Source: an uncultured Clostridia bacterium (lineage in GTDB: Bacteria; Bacillota; Clostridia; Oscillospirales; Acutalibacteraceae). Taken from it: 17,848 nt of DNA. Below, one piece after another: positions 1-7,669 of the stretch. The stretch spans positions 1 to 17,848 of the forward strand of contig CANOFK010000003.1 in NCBI GenBank assembly GCA_947565265.1. Reading direction: 5' to 3'. The notes under the pieces are model-generated. The model worked only from the letters and a program-made list of their open reading frames with translations. It ran no database searches and had not been told where the DNA came from. The number at the start of each line of letters is the position of its first letter. Position 1 is the stretch's first letter. Made by a program: the position numbers and the translations under genes.

Positions 1-810
1 GCCTTCTTCTTTTCTTGCGTAGGTTCGTATCTATTTTTCGCTTACGTGCTGTTTTTGTCGGTATTCCCTTTTTCCCTGTTTTTCGGCGCCGTGATGACAG
101 AGGGGCTGTTTTTGCTGACCACCTCGGCGGCCTGTTACTTCGCCCTGCGGCGCCGGTGGCTGGCCTACGGCATATGGGGGGTCCTGGCGGCCATGACCCG
201 TATGACCGGGCTGCTGGTGATTGTGCCAGCCTTTATCGAACTGGGAAGGGCCGTCCGCCTGCTGCAAAGGCCGGCGCGCAGGCCCATAGGGCGCTGGCTG
301 CTGCCCGCCCTGGGAAAGCTGCCCCTGCTGTTGCTGCCCTTGCTGGGAACAGGCGTGTACCTGCTGCTAAACTGGCGGATAGACGGCGACCCGCTGGCCT
401 TTGTGGTACACCAGCGCCATTGGCACCAGGGCGGTATGCCGGTCCCGCAGGTGTTGGCCTACCTGTGGCACTACCTGGGGATGTACTTCCGCCAACCCAT
501 CGGGTGGAGCGTCTGGCTGCCGGAATTGGTGCTGTTTGTGGTATGCTTTGGGGTGCTGGCCCTGGCCTGCCGCCACAGGGCGGTGCCGGCCAGCCTGCTG
601 GGGTATGGGCTGCTGTACCTGCTGGCCAATTACTCGCTCTCCTGGCTGCTAAGCGGCGGGCGGTACTTAAGCTGCGGGGTGCCGCTGTTTATGCTGGAGG
701 CCTATTTGGTAAAGGATAAGCCGGTGCTGCGGGAATACCTGCTGGTAGCCCAGGCGATGCTGCTGGGGGCATACCTGTTTGCGTACATAAACCATGCGCC
801 CGTCATGTGA
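1..810 (+). CDS. PIG-V-like integral membrane glycosyltransferase, 3' part
   Basis: The frame is open from the first base, so the start lies upstream; a GTG at 46 is internal. The 269 visible codons are almost all hydrophobic, with about six or seven membrane segments. Near the start is the block PFSLFFGAVMTEGLFLL, followed by a segment with LAAMTRMTGLLV. This arrangement (P-x-S-x-F-F ... TE-x-L-F-L-L ... TR-x-x-G-L-L) is typical of bacterial relatives of PIG-V mannosyltransferases, GT-C fold enzymes that use lipid-linked sugars. A late SGGRYLSCGVPLF block also fits that family. Donor and acceptor cannot be read from sequence. It ends 66 bases before the sulfatase gene on the same strand, with no clear terminator between. 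It could instead be a general GT39/GT87-like transferase; membrane GT-C type is the safer statement. Confidence 0.65.
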   Translation, partial: AFFFSCVGSYLFFAYVLFLSVFPFSLFFGAVMTEGLFLLTTSAACYFALRRRWLAYGIWGVLAAMTRMTGLLVIVPAFIELGRAVRLLQRPARRPIGRWLLPALGKLPLLLLPLLGTGVYLLLNWRIDGDPLAFVVHQRHWHQGGMPVPQVLAYLWHYLGMYFRQPIGWSVWLPELVLFVVCFGVLALACRHRAVPASLLGYGLLYLLANYSLSWLLSGGRYLSCGVPLFMLEAYLVKDKPVLREYLLVAQAMLLGAYLFAYINHAPVM

Positions 811-876
811 CCAAAAACCCGGCCCCTTATTTCTGCCGCCCGATACAAAACAAAATATTTGTAGGAGGTTTCCACT

Positions 877-2340
877 ATGCGCGTCATCCTGTTCGACATT
901 GACACCCTTCGCCCCGACCACCTGGGGTGCTATGGCTATGTCCGGCCCACATCCCCCGCGATAGACGCCATTGCGGAGGACGGCGTCCGGTTCTCCCACT
1001 ACTATTGCCCCAACGCCCCCTGCCTGCCCTCCCGGGCCTCCCTGATCACCGGCCGCTACGGCATCCGCAACGGGGTGCTGGGCCACGGCGGTACCGCCGC
1101 CGACTTGCGCCTACAGGGCGAGTCCCGGCATTTCCGGGATGATTGTAGCGAAAACGGCCTGTTTATGCAGTTCCGCCGGGCCGGTATGCACACGGTTTCC
1201 TTCTCCACCTTTGCCGAGCGCCACTCCTCCTGGTGGTTCAATGCCGGGTTTAACGAGTGTTTCAACGTAGGCAAATGCGGCAACGAGTCTGCCGAGGAGA
1301 TCACCCCCCATGTGCTGGATTGGCTCCGCCGCAAGGGGCGGGAGGACGATTGGTTCCTCCACGTCCACTACTGGGACCCCCACACCCCCTACCGCGCCCC
1401 CCAGGATTTTGGCAACCCCTTTGCGGATATGCCCCTGGCAGACGATTGGATCGATCAGGAGATATTCGGCCAACACCTGCTCCATGTGGGGCCCCACGGG
1501 GCAAATGAGATCAATATGTGGGACGACACCCAGTTCCCCCAGTTCCCCCGGCATCCCGGCTCCCTGAAAAATCTGGACGATGTAAAGGCTATGATAGACA
1601 GCTACGACTGCGGCGTACGCTGGACGGACGACAACATCGCCCAAATCATGGCCCTGGTGAAGGAGATGGGGCTATATGACGATCTGGCGGTGATCGTCAC
1701 CTCCGACCACGGCGAGAACATAGGCGAGCTGGGCCTTTACGGCGAGCACGCCACCGCCGACGAGCCCACCTGCCATATCCCCATGATCATCAAGTGGCCG
1801 GGCGGCCAAAAGGGCGTGGTGGCGGAAGGGTTCCACGACAATGTGGACCTGGCCCCCACCGTGCAGGAACTGCTGGGCACGGCGTTCCAGGGCGGCTACG
1901 ACTACGACGGCTGCTCCTATGCCCAAACCCTGCTGGCCGGCCGGGATTGCGGCAAGGGCCATGTGGTGCTGAGCCAGTGCGCCCATGTATGCCAGCGCGC
2001 GGTGCGGTTTGACGATTACCTGTACCTGCGCACGGTGCATGGGGGCTACCATCTGTTCCCCCAAGAGATGCTGTTCAACGTGAAGGAGGACCCCCACCAG
2101 CTCCACAATCTGGCGGCAGAGCAGCCCGGCCTGTGCGATAAGGGCGCCCGGCTGATTTTGAACTGGACAGAGGACATGATGAAAAAGTCTGCCTATGACG
2201 CCGACCCCATGTGGACGGTCATGCGTGAGGGCGGCCCGGAGCACGCGCGGGGGATGCTGGAGAGCTACATCCACCGGCTGGAGGGCACGCCCCGCGCGGC
2301 GCAGATCCCCCTGCTGCGGGAGATGTACCCGGAGGTTTAG
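877..2340 (+). CDS. Sulfatase, S1 family, Cys-type (formylglycine-dependent)
   Basis: This 487-residue protein hydrolyses sulfate esters, probably on a sugar. Residues 49-53 are C-L-P-S-R, the sulfatase signature (C-x-P-S-R) whose Cys is oxidised to formylglycine; in anaerobes that is normally done by the radical-SAM enzyme anSME, which is not in this window. The N-terminal FDIDTLRPDHLGCYGY carries the metal-binding Asp, and TSDHGE at 275-280 supplies the second Asp-His calcium site. HYWDPHTPYRAP near residue 165 is also typical. The start is fixed by AGGAGG at 863-868, eight bases before the ATG. The protein begins directly with the catalytic fold and has no signal peptide, so it should be cytoplasmic. 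It is followed by a GH29 fucosidase on the same strand, suggesting joint breakdown of sulfated, fucosylated glycans such as mucin. The exact sulfatase subfamily and substrate cannot be assigned. Confidence 0.93.
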   Translation: MRVILFDIDTLRPDHLGCYGYVRPTSPAIDAIAEDGVRFSHYYCPNAPCLPSRASLITGRYGIRNGVLGHGGTAADLRLQGESRHFRDDCSENGLFMQFRRAGMHTVSFSTFAERHSSWWFNAGFNECFNVGKCGNESAEEITPHVLDWLRRKGREDDWFLHVHYWDPHTPYRAPQDFGNPFADMPLADDWIDQEIFGQHLLHVGPHGANEINMWDDTQFPQFPRHPGSLKNLDDVKAMIDSYDCGVRWTDDNIAQIMALVKEMGLYDDLAVIVTSDHGENIGELGLYGEHATADEPTCHIPMIIKWPGGQKGVVAEGFHDNVDLAPTVQELLGTAFQGGYDYDGCSYAQTLLAGRDCGKGHVVLSQCAHVCQRAVRFDDYLYLRTVHGGYHLFPQEMLFNVKEDPHQLHNLAAEQPGLCDKGARLILNWTEDMMKKSAYDADPMWTVMREGGPEHARGMLESYIHRLEGTPRAAQIPLLREMYPEV

Positions 2341-2504
2341 GCGCGGGTTTTCGTGGCCTTCCGGGGGCAGGCAGGGTTCACCCCCACACCGCCTGCCCCC
2401 TCTCCCCCAAAAAGCATACGGGCTTTTATGAAACAAGCAGGGGCAAAGCCCCGCCGGCAGGTATGCGTAAGGGGTGCCTTTGCCCATACAAAGGAGGAAC
2501 AACC
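2341..2504 (+). other. Intergenic leader with two stem-loops before the fucosidase
   Basis: Between the sulfatase stop and the fucosidase start are 164 bases without a gene. GGGGGCAGGC at 2363-2372 pairs perfectly with GCCTGCCCCC at 2391-2400. A smaller hairpin, GGGGC-AAA-GCCCC, lies at 2440-2452. Neither is followed by a run of T (the first is followed by TCTCCCCCAAAA), so they do not look like ordinary intrinsic terminators. They may instead stabilise or process a shared sulfatase-fucosidase transcript, or tune expression of the second gene. The ribosome binding site AAAGGAGG ends 7 bases or so before the ATG at 2505. I see no convincing promoter. Confidence 0.5.
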
Positions 2505-3875
2505 ATGACAAGCTTTCTCAAAGAGGCGGCTACAGTCAGGCCGTCGGCACGGCAACTGGCCTGGTTTGCGGTGGGGCAGTATGCCTTCATCCATTTTGGC
2601 GTAAACACCTTTACCGGCCGGGAATGGGGGGACGGCACCGAGGACGAGGCCCTATTTGCCCCCAGCCGCCTGGACTGCGGCCAATGGGTGCAGGCGGTAA
2701 AGTCCGCGGGCCTAAAGGGTATTGTGCTGACAGCCAAGCACCACGACGGCTTTTGCCTGTGGCCCTCCCGGCATACCGGGCACTCGGTCAAAAACGCGCC
2801 GGGCTGCCCGGATGTGGTGCGGGCCTGTGCCGACGCCTGCGCCCAGGGCGGCATCAAATTTGGCTTTTACCTCTCCCCCTGGGACAGGAACTCCCCCCTT
2901 TACGGGACGGAGGCCTACAACGACTACTTCTGCGCCCAGTTGGAGGAACTGCTCACGGGCTATGGGCCCATCTTCTGCGTCTGGTTTGACAATGCCTGCG
3001 GGGAAGGCCCCAACGGGAAACGGCAGGTGTACGATTTCGACCGCTATATCCGGCTGATCCGGCAGCATCAGCCGGAGGCCGTGATTTTTAACGATTTTGG
3101 CCCGGATACCCGCTGGTGTGGCAACGAGGCCGGCCAGCCCCGGCGTTCGGAGTGGGCGGTGGTGCCCGGCGAGTTGTGCCGCTTTGCCGAAACCCAAACC
3201 GGCCCCGGCCCCCTGGCGGCAGAGGGCTCCCTGGCGTACCTGTACAGCACCGACGACAATCTGGGCAGCCTGCCCAATATCCTGTACTCTAAGGGGCTGG
3301 CCTTTGTGCCCTCGGAGATCGACACCTCCATACGTCCGGGCTGGTTCTGGCACCCGGAGGAAGAACCCCACAGCCTGGAAAAACTGTTCCACATCTGGCT
3401 TTCCAGCGTAGGGGCCAACGCGGGGCTTAATCTGAACATCCCCCCCAACCGGGAGGGGCTGATTGACGAAAAAGACTGCCGGCGGCTGGCGGAACTGGGG
3501 GAACTGCTGCAAAGGGAATTCGGCAGCCCCCTGGAAACACAAACCCTGCTGGAAGAGGGCAGTATGCCCACCCAGCCGGTGTACCTGGTGCGCGGCGGGC
3601 ATACCGGGGTGCGGTATGTAGAGCTGCGGGAGGACATCGCCCAGGGCCAGCGGGTAGAGAGTTTCCAGATAGAGGCGGTGGAGCCCGACGGCAGCCGTTT
3701 CCCGCTGTTCCAGGGGACCACCATTGGCTACCGGAAGATCTGCCCCCTGGGGGACCCCTTTGCGGGGCAGAATGGCCTGACCAGGACCATGGACGCCCAG
3801 GTGGCCTCGGTGCGGGTGCGTATCACCGCCGCGCGGGGCCCGGTACATTTAAAAGAGATCATCCTATACGCCTAA
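2505..3875 (+). CDS. Alpha-L-fucosidase, GH29 family
   Basis: This 456-residue retaining glycoside hydrolase releases alpha-L-fucose from glycans. It shows the GH29 pattern: W-F-A-V-G-x-Y-A-F-I-H-F-G near the N-terminus, the HHDGF block at 79-83 in the (beta/alpha)8 barrel, FGFYLSPWDRN, and VWFDNACG whose Asp162 is the expected catalytic nucleophile. EIDTSIRPGWFWH closes the barrel region. The C-terminal part from about residue 365 looks like a beta-sandwich, with ELREDIAQGQRVESFQIEA and TTIGYRK as in many GH29 proteins. The ATG at 2505 has a strong AAAGGAGG site; an upstream ATG at 2463 has none. No signal peptide is visible, so it probably acts inside the cell on imported oligosaccharides. 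It shares strand and likely transcript with the preceding sulfatase. The linkage preferred (alpha-1,2, -1,3/4 or -1,6) cannot be told from this. Confidence 0.93.
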   Translation: MTSFLKEAATVRPSARQLAWFAVGQYAFIHFGVNTFTGREWGDGTEDEALFAPSRLDCGQWVQAVKSAGLKGIVLTAKHHDGFCLWPSRHTGHSVKNAPGCPDVVRACADACAQGGIKFGFYLSPWDRNSPLYGTEAYNDYFCAQLEELLTGYGPIFCVWFDNACGEGPNGKRQVYDFDRYIRLIRQHQPEAVIFNDFGPDTRWCGNEAGQPRRSEWAVVPGELCRFAETQTGPGPLAAEGSLAYLYSTDDNLGSLPNILYSKGLAFVPSEIDTSIRPGWFWHPEEEPHSLEKLFHIWLSSVGANAGLNLNIPPNREGLIDEKDCRRLAELGELLQREFGSPLETQTLLEEGSMPTQPVYLVRGGHTGVRYVELREDIAQGQRVESFQIEAVEPDGSRFPLFQGTTIGYRKICPLGDPFAGQNGLTRTMDAQVASVRVRITAARGPVHLKEIILYA

Positions 3876-3893
3876 CCGGTTGGCAGCAAAAGG

Positions 3894-3943
3894 CCGGGGG
3901 CCGCCAAACTTCCCTTTAGAAGTCTGGCGGTCCCCGGTTACGT
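3894..3943. terminator. Bidirectional intrinsic terminator between convergent genes
   Basis: CCGGGGGCCGCCA at 3894-3906 pairs with TGGCGGTCCCCGG at 3925-3937 with one G/T mismatch, and the loop contains a second short stem (ACTTC/GAAGT). On the plus strand it is followed by TTACGTTTTATT; on the minus strand by CCTTTTGC. It lies 18 bases after the fucosidase stop and downstream of the minus-strand mrp gene, so it probably ends both transcripts. Confidence 0.85.
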
Positions 3944-3952
3944 TTTATTCGG

Positions 3953-3985
3953 TGCCGGTTACAGCTTTATGCCGGTTACAGCTTT
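3953..3985. repeat. Tandem duplication across the mrp stop codon, 17-base period
   Basis: TGCCGGTTACAGCTTT occurs at 3953-3968 and again at 3970-3985. On the minus strand the second copy contains the last codons and TAA stop of mrp, and the first copy repeats that stop context just downstream. The mrp coding sequence is unaffected because the first stop reached is the genuine one. Confidence 0.85.
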
Positions 3986-4809
3986 TCAATGGTATCCGCG
4001 GCCTCTTCCAGCCAGTTACCCTCGAACAATTCGATAGTGCCCCGGTCGCAGGCGCTGGCCAGGGTGGGGTCAATGGGCAGCTTGCCCAGCACAGGCAGGG
4101 CATATTTGGCGGCCACTTCGTCAATATGGCTTTTGCCGAACAGCTCTACCTTTTTGCCGCAGTCCGGGCACTGGAAGTAACTCATGTTCTCCACCAGCCC
4201 CAACACGGGGATGTTCATCAGCTTTGCCATCTCTACCGCCTTGGAAACGATCATGCCCACCAACTCCTGGGGGGAGGTGACGATGATGATGCCGGCAAGG
4301 GGCAAAGACTGGAACACCGTCAGGGGCGCGTCGCCGGTGCCGGGGGGCATATCCACAAACATATAGTCCACGTCCCCCCAAACCACGTCCGTCCAGAACT
4401 GCTTAATGGCCCCGGCAATCACCGGGCCCCGCCAGACCACCGGGGCGGTTTCCTCCTGCAAAAGCAGGTTTACGCTCATTACCTTAATGCCGGTTTTGGT
4501 GTCCCTGGGGTACATACCGTTTTCGTCGGCCACAGCCATGCCCTTTAGCCCAAAACACTTGGGGATGCTGGGCCCGGTAATGTCCGCGTCCAAAATGCCC
4601 ACCGAGCAGTCCCGGCGGCGCAGGGTGGTGGCCAGCAGGGAGGTAACCAAAGACTTGCCTACGCCCCCCTTGCCGCTGACCACGCCGATGACCTTCTTAA
4701 CGTGGCTCAGGTCGTTGAGCTTTTCGATCATATCCGCAGGCTGGCGGGAGGGGCAGTCCGCCCCGCAGGTAGAACAGTCGTGGGTACAGTTTTCCAGGTT
4801 TTCACTCAT
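3976..4809 (-). CDS. Mrp/NBP35-family Fe-S cluster carrier ATPase
   Basis: This 277-residue cytoplasmic P-loop ATPase belongs to the Mrp/ApbC/NBP35 family, which binds and delivers 4Fe-4S clusters to client enzymes. The deviant Walker A GKGGVGKS is at 46-53, MFVDMPPGTGD at 150-160 is the switch/Walker B region, and C214-P-x-C217 is the cluster-bridging CPxC motif. An N-terminal Cys set at 8, 12, 15 and 19 resembles the extra cluster site of NBP35-type proteins. The start was chosen at 4809 because AGGAGG lies nine bases upstream; the alternative ATG at 4827 has no such site and overlaps it. It follows the S66 peptidase gene by 48 bases and is probably the last gene of the minus-strand transcript. 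A supply of Fe-S clusters would suit the neighbouring Rnf complex, but that link is inference. Confidence 0.93.
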   Translation of the reverse strand: MSENLENCTHDCSTCGADCPSRQPADMIEKLNDLSHVKKVIGVVSGKGGVGKSLVTSLLATTLRRRDCSVGILDADITGPSIPKCFGLKGMAVADENGMYPRDTKTGIKVMSVNLLLQEETAPVVWRGPVIAGAIKQFWTDVVWGDVDYMFVDMPPGTGDAPLTVFQSLPLAGIIIVTSPQELVGMIVSKAVEMAKLMNIPVLGLVENMSYFQCPDCGKKVELFGKSHIDEVAAKYALPVLGKLPIDPTLASACDRGTIELFEGNWLEEAADTIEKL

Positions 4810-4857
4810 GTTGATGATCCTCCTCATGCAAAAGATAGGGTTGGTGCTTAGGGTGCC

Positions 4858-5781
4858 TTACAGGTAACACAGGCGGCTGTCCGGGCCGCAAACCAGCCGG
4901 GCCCGCCGCCCAATGGGCAAAATCGCGTGGTTCTCCCCATGGCCAAAGTCGTCGCAGTAGGCTACGGGGATGTGGTGCCGTTGCCCCAGCAGCTTAAGCC
5001 GGGCGTACAGGTTAGGGCAGGGGTGTCCAGCATAATGGCCGAACACCAGCCCGGTAACAGACCGCATGAAAGCGCTTTGCTCGATGTACCCCAGCATGGC
5101 GCTTACATGGGCCTCGCCGCCGAACATTTCGTGATCCTCCAAAAAGAGGAGATGGGGCTCGCCGGGGTCTACGGGGAAATAGTCTGTCCCCAGCAGCAGG
5201 GCGAAATTCATGGTGTAGCCGCCTACCAGCACACCCTCCGCCGTGCCGGGGCACAGGCCCAGCCAGGGGGAGTTGGCCTCATGCACGGCCATGCTACCGC
5301 TGCGGATATGCCCTTCAAAGTGGCGGCGGTTGTAGGGCGTCCATTGGGCAAACAGGGTGGGGTCCTGGCCGTAGTAGGTGACCAGGCCGGTTTTTGCCCA
5401 AATGGCGTTCAAAATGCTGGTGCCGTCGCTGTAGCTGCAAATGCGCTTGGGGTTCTGGCGGAACAGGTCAAAGTCCAGGTAGGGTAGCACCTCAGGGGCG
5501 CCCTCGCCCCCGCCAAACAGGATATACGCTACCTGGGGGTGGGCGGCCAGTTGGTTCAGGTCAGCCCCCCGCTCCTCGTCCGAGGCCAGGAAACCCCAGG
5601 TGTCCTTGTACATATTGTCCGCCTGCACCACCCGGAACCCTTCTCCCTCCATGTTCGCTATCAGGTTTTTATACTCCTGGCTCCAGGGGATCTCCTGGCC
5701 GGGGGCTGCCTCGTACAGGGGGATATGGCTGGGGCAGCACAGGCCGATGGTACCGTTTTCACTTAAGGGTTTTGCTTGCAC
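4858..5781 (-). CDS. S66-family LD-carboxypeptidase / MccF-like serine peptidase
   Basis: The 307-residue product matches the S66 family, which includes LdcA (removes the terminal D-Ala from murein tetrapeptides during recycling) and MccF (cleaves microcin C). GLCCPSHI at the N-terminus resembles the usual V-A-P-S opening. YILFGGGEGAPEVLPYLD is the strand and loop that normally reads GGYG. SYSDGTSI holds the catalytic Ser118, LLFLEDHE the likely catalytic Glu215, and FGHGENHAILPIG the likely catalytic His281. No signal peptide is seen, so it is cytoplasmic. Start is a GTG with AAGGAG seven bases upstream. It lies between the damaged ABC exporter and mrp on one strand. The FGGGEGAPEVLPYLD form is closer to the MccF-like branch than to classical LdcA; if so, detoxification of a peptide antibiotic is possible beside murein recycling. 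Confidence 0.85.
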   Translation of the reverse strand: MQAKPLSENGTIGLCCPSHIPLYEAAPGQEIPWSQEYKNLIANMEGEGFRVVQADNMYKDTWGFLASDEERGADLNQLAAHPQVAYILFGGGEGAPEVLPYLDFDLFRQNPKRICSYSDGTSILNAIWAKTGLVTYYGQDPTLFAQWTPYNRRHFEGHIRSGSMAVHEANSPWLGLCPGTAEGVLVGGYTMNFALLLGTDYFPVDPGEPHLLFLEDHEMFGGEAHVSAMLGYIEQSAFMRSVTGLVFGHYAGHPCPNLYARLKLLGQRHHIPVAYCDDFGHGENHAILPIGRRARLVCGPDSRLCYL

Positions 5782-5852
5782 GGCTTATCTCCTTTCCGTG
5801 GGTTGGGGCGGCGCGCCGCCCATTGCCTTGCTGTAAGAGCCCAGGGGAATGG

Positions 5853-6533
5853 CTACACCTCAGCCGGCCAGCCGGCCTGTTCCTGCCGGTACAGCCGGCC
5901 CCCCTCCATGCGGTAGTGGCCGTGGTAACGGGCAGCCAGGGCCGGGGCGGTTTTGTGGCTGACATGGACCACCGCCGCGCCGCTGGCCAACAGCGTTTCT
6001 TCCACCAACCGGGCGTTGGCCGGGTCCAGGGCAGCGGTGGCCTCGTCTACCAGCAGGGCAGCGGGCCGGCCCACCAGAGCCCTGGCCAGGGCCACCCGCT
6101 GGCGTTCCCCGCCGGAGAGTGTTTCCACCGCCTGGGGGGTCAGATCCCGGCCACCCCAGCGCGCCAGCAGGGGGGCCAGGTTCAGCCCTTGGATCACCGC
6201 CCGGTACAGGGCTGGGTCTACATCCCGGCCCAGCAGGATATTTTCCTCCAGGCTGGCGAAAAGAAGGACGGGCTGCTGGAATACCGGGCACAGGCAGGCC
6301 AGGCGTTCCCCAGGCGGGATGTCCCGGAGCTCCCGGTCCCCCAGGCGGATGCTGCCGGCGTAGTCCAGCCCGCTTAGGCCGGTGAGCAGCCCCAATAGGG
6401 TGGACTTGCCGCTGCCGCTCTCCCCGGTGACCAGGTAGGCTTTTCCGGGTAGGAACTCTGCCGTTACCCCGCTGAGCAGGGTATGCCCCCCGGCCCGGCA
6501 GGAAACATCCCGCAACCACAGGCCGGGGAAGGG
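5853..6533 (-). CDS. ABC exporter ATPase domain, out of frame with its membrane domain
   Basis: From the shift point at about 6533 this frame encodes roughly 226 residues of a complete nucleotide-binding domain. Walker A is GESGSGKST, the Q-loop lies in PVFQQPVLLF, the signature is LSGGE, Walker B is ALLVDEATAALD, and the switch His is in VVHVSH. All catalytic elements are intact. No start codon with a ribosome binding site is seen near the domain's beginning, so it was originally the C-terminal half of the protein encoded just upstream at 7408-6464. Adding one C to the C-run at 6535-6531 (minus strand) fuses the two halves as GLIGAPPFPGLWLRDVS. The frame remains open upstream to 6761 but that extension is a shadow of the membrane domain. 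Expression would need frameshifting or reinitiation. Confidence 0.75.
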   Translation of the reverse strand, partial: PFPGLWLRDVSCRAGGHTLLSGVTAEFLPGKAYLVTGESGSGKSTLLGLLTGLSGLDYAGSIRLGDRELRDIPPGERLACLCPVFQQPVLLFASLEENILLGRDVDPALYRAVIQGLNLAPLLARWGGRDLTPQAVETLSGGERQRVALARALVGRPAALLVDEATAALDPANARLVEETLLASGAAVVHVSHKTAPALAARYHGHYRMEGGRLYRQEQAGWPAEV

Positions 6534-7408
6534 GGCGCGCCGATGAGCCCGGAAACCTGGATGACCGCCACCAGGTCGCCGGGGCCGGCCTGGCCCCGCC
6601 CCATCAGCCACAGGCTGATGAGGATGACCAGCACGGTTTTGCCGGTTTGCAAAAGGCCGGTGGCGGCATAGGCCAGCAGGCGGCGTTTCAGCAGCGCCGA
6701 TTCTGCCCGGGCCGCGGCGGCGTTCTCCTGCTCCAGCAGATGGGCGGCCCGGCTTTGGCAACGGTAGGCCCGCACCGTGTCCACACCCTCCAGCAGGGAG
6801 CCCAGCAGGGTGTTGTACCGGCCCAACCGGCCGGAGTAGGCCTTACGGGCCTGGCCGTCCCGCTGGCCCATCCATTGGGGAAGGGCGGCGGTCAGCAGGC
6901 TGACGGAGAAGATGACCGCCGCCAGCAGCCAGTGCACAGACAGCAGGGCCCCGGCCGAGGAGAGCAAAATCGCCAGGCATTTGAGGATATCGATGGTACC
7001 GGCGAAATACTGCTCTGCCAGCGCGGGAATATCGTTGTTAACAAAGGACACAAAGCCGGCAGTTTCCTGCTGGCCGGCCCCGCCCCGGGACAAAAAGCCC
7101 CGGAAGGCGGTTTGGCGCATCAGGCGCTTTTGCCGCAGCTTAAAGGATTCGGCCAGGTACATATCCAGTTGGGAGAGCAGCGCCTGGGCCAGCCCGGCCC
7201 CCAGGAAGAGCCACAGCGCCGGGCCCGCCCCCTTGCCCTGGGCAAAGCGGTCTACTAGCCGGCCGGAAAGGGTGGGCGTCAGCACAGAGGACAGGGAAAA
7301 GGCCAAACCCGCCAGCAACGCCAGCAGGAACAGCCGGGCGTTCCCCCCAAGGTTTGGGAATCGGGCGGGACGGGCGCTGGGCGCGCCGTTTTTGTTTGCT
7401 ATATTCAA
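6464..7408 (-). CDS. ABC exporter membrane domain, truncated by frameshift
   Basis: This frame encodes the membrane half of a type IV (ABCB-like) exporter with hydrophobic segments typical of that fold; GDLVAVIQVSGLIGAP is the end of the sixth-helix region. After that the frame runs out of phase and stops at 6464 with a nonsense tail rich in Gly, Pro and Cys. The start chosen is the TTG at 7408, with GGAGG eight bases upstream; an ATG at 7513 in the same frame lacks a ribosome binding site and would add 35 polar residues. Restoring the frame gives a protein near 518 residues, short of the 570-600 usual for such half-transporters, because the roughly 45-residue linker before the ATPase domain is missing. 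The gene is probably non-functional unless this is an assembly artefact. Substrate unknown. Confidence 0.75.
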   Translation of the reverse strand: MNIANKNGAPSARPARFPNLGGNARLFLLALLAGLAFSLSSVLTPTLSGRLVDRFAQGKGAGPALWLFLGAGLAQALLSQLDMYLAESFKLRQKRLMRQTAFRGFLSRGGAGQQETAGFVSFVNNDIPALAEQYFAGTIDILKCLAILLSSAGALLSVHWLLAAVIFSVSLLTAALPQWMGQRDGQARKAYSGRLGRYNTLLGSLLEGVDTVRAYRCQSRAAHLLEQENAAAARAESALLKRRLLAYAATGLLQTGKTVLVILISLWLMGRGQAGPGDLVAVIQVSGLIGAPPSPACGCGMFPAGPGGIPCSAG

Positions 7409-7436
7409 TTTTCTTTCCTCCAATCGGTATGGTTTG

Positions 7437-7493
7437 TCAGCGCATACCGTTGGAGAACGCGTCGGTCCAGTTTTCTTGATGATAGCGGTGCAT
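7437..7493 (-). CDS. Candidate small ORF (18 residues) ahead of the ABC exporter
   Basis: On the minus strand AAGGAGG lies eight bases before an ATG at 7493, which opens a frame reading MHRYHQENWTDAFSNGMR and ends with TGA at 7437-7439. The exporter start (TTG at 7408) is 28 bases further on with its own GGAGG. The ribosome binding site is better than that of most genes in the window and would otherwise have no purpose. It may be a leader peptide controlling the transporter, or a vestige of the exporter's original N-terminus. I do not recognise the peptide; it lacks the Gly-Gly leader expected of exported bacteriocins. Confidence 0.4.
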   Translation of the reverse strand: MHRYHQENWTDAFSNGMR

Positions 7494-7517
7494 AAGGCTG
7501 CCCTCCTTTCCAAGTGG

Positions 7518-7549
7518 GGGCCTTCCGGGCCCGTTTGAAACTTTGAAAC
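7518..7549 (-). promoter_or_regulatory. Hairpin and tandem 8-mers upstream of the small ORF
   Basis: Reading the minus strand toward the small ORF, there are two head-to-tail copies of GTTTCAAA (7549-7534), then a GGGCC/GGCCC hairpin with a five-base loop (7532-7518), then AAGGAGG. This may be an operator plus leader structure, or simply sequence noise; no promoter with both boxes could be recognised here. Confidence 0.3.
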
Positions 7550-7553
7550 ATGA

Positions 7554-7584
7554 AGGGAGGGTTTCCGCGTGGAGAATCCTCCCT
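7554..7584 (-). terminator. Possible stem-loop ending the purC/two-component transcript
   Basis: AGGGAGG at 7554-7560 pairs with CCTCCCT at 7578-7584, and an inner TTCC/GGAA stem extends it past a bulge. On the minus strand it follows the histidine kinase stop by about 85 bases. No strong T-run follows (TTCATGTTTC), so termination would be partial. A second inverted repeat, CTGGTTT/AAACCAG at 7622-7628 and 7660-7666, lies immediately after the kinase stop. Confidence 0.35.
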
Positions 7585-7669
7585 ATGTGGCAGCGTATCT
7601 TGCGGTTTTTCCTTGAAAGCCCTGGTTTTTGGACAAAAATCCCACATTTCTCCGGGTTTAAACCAGACG

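Noticed and set aside
5807..5820. 14-base perfect palindrome GGCGGCGCGCCGCC upstream of the S66 peptidase gene
   Set aside because: GC-only palindromes of this sort are common in such DNA; GGCGCGCC also occurs at several coding positions, so no operator role is supported.
6526..6545. Programmed -1 frameshift fusing the ABC domains
   Set aside because: The site reads GCG-CCC-CCT in the upstream frame, not a canonical X-XXY-YYZ slippery heptamer, no clear downstream stimulator was found, and the domain linker would still be missing.
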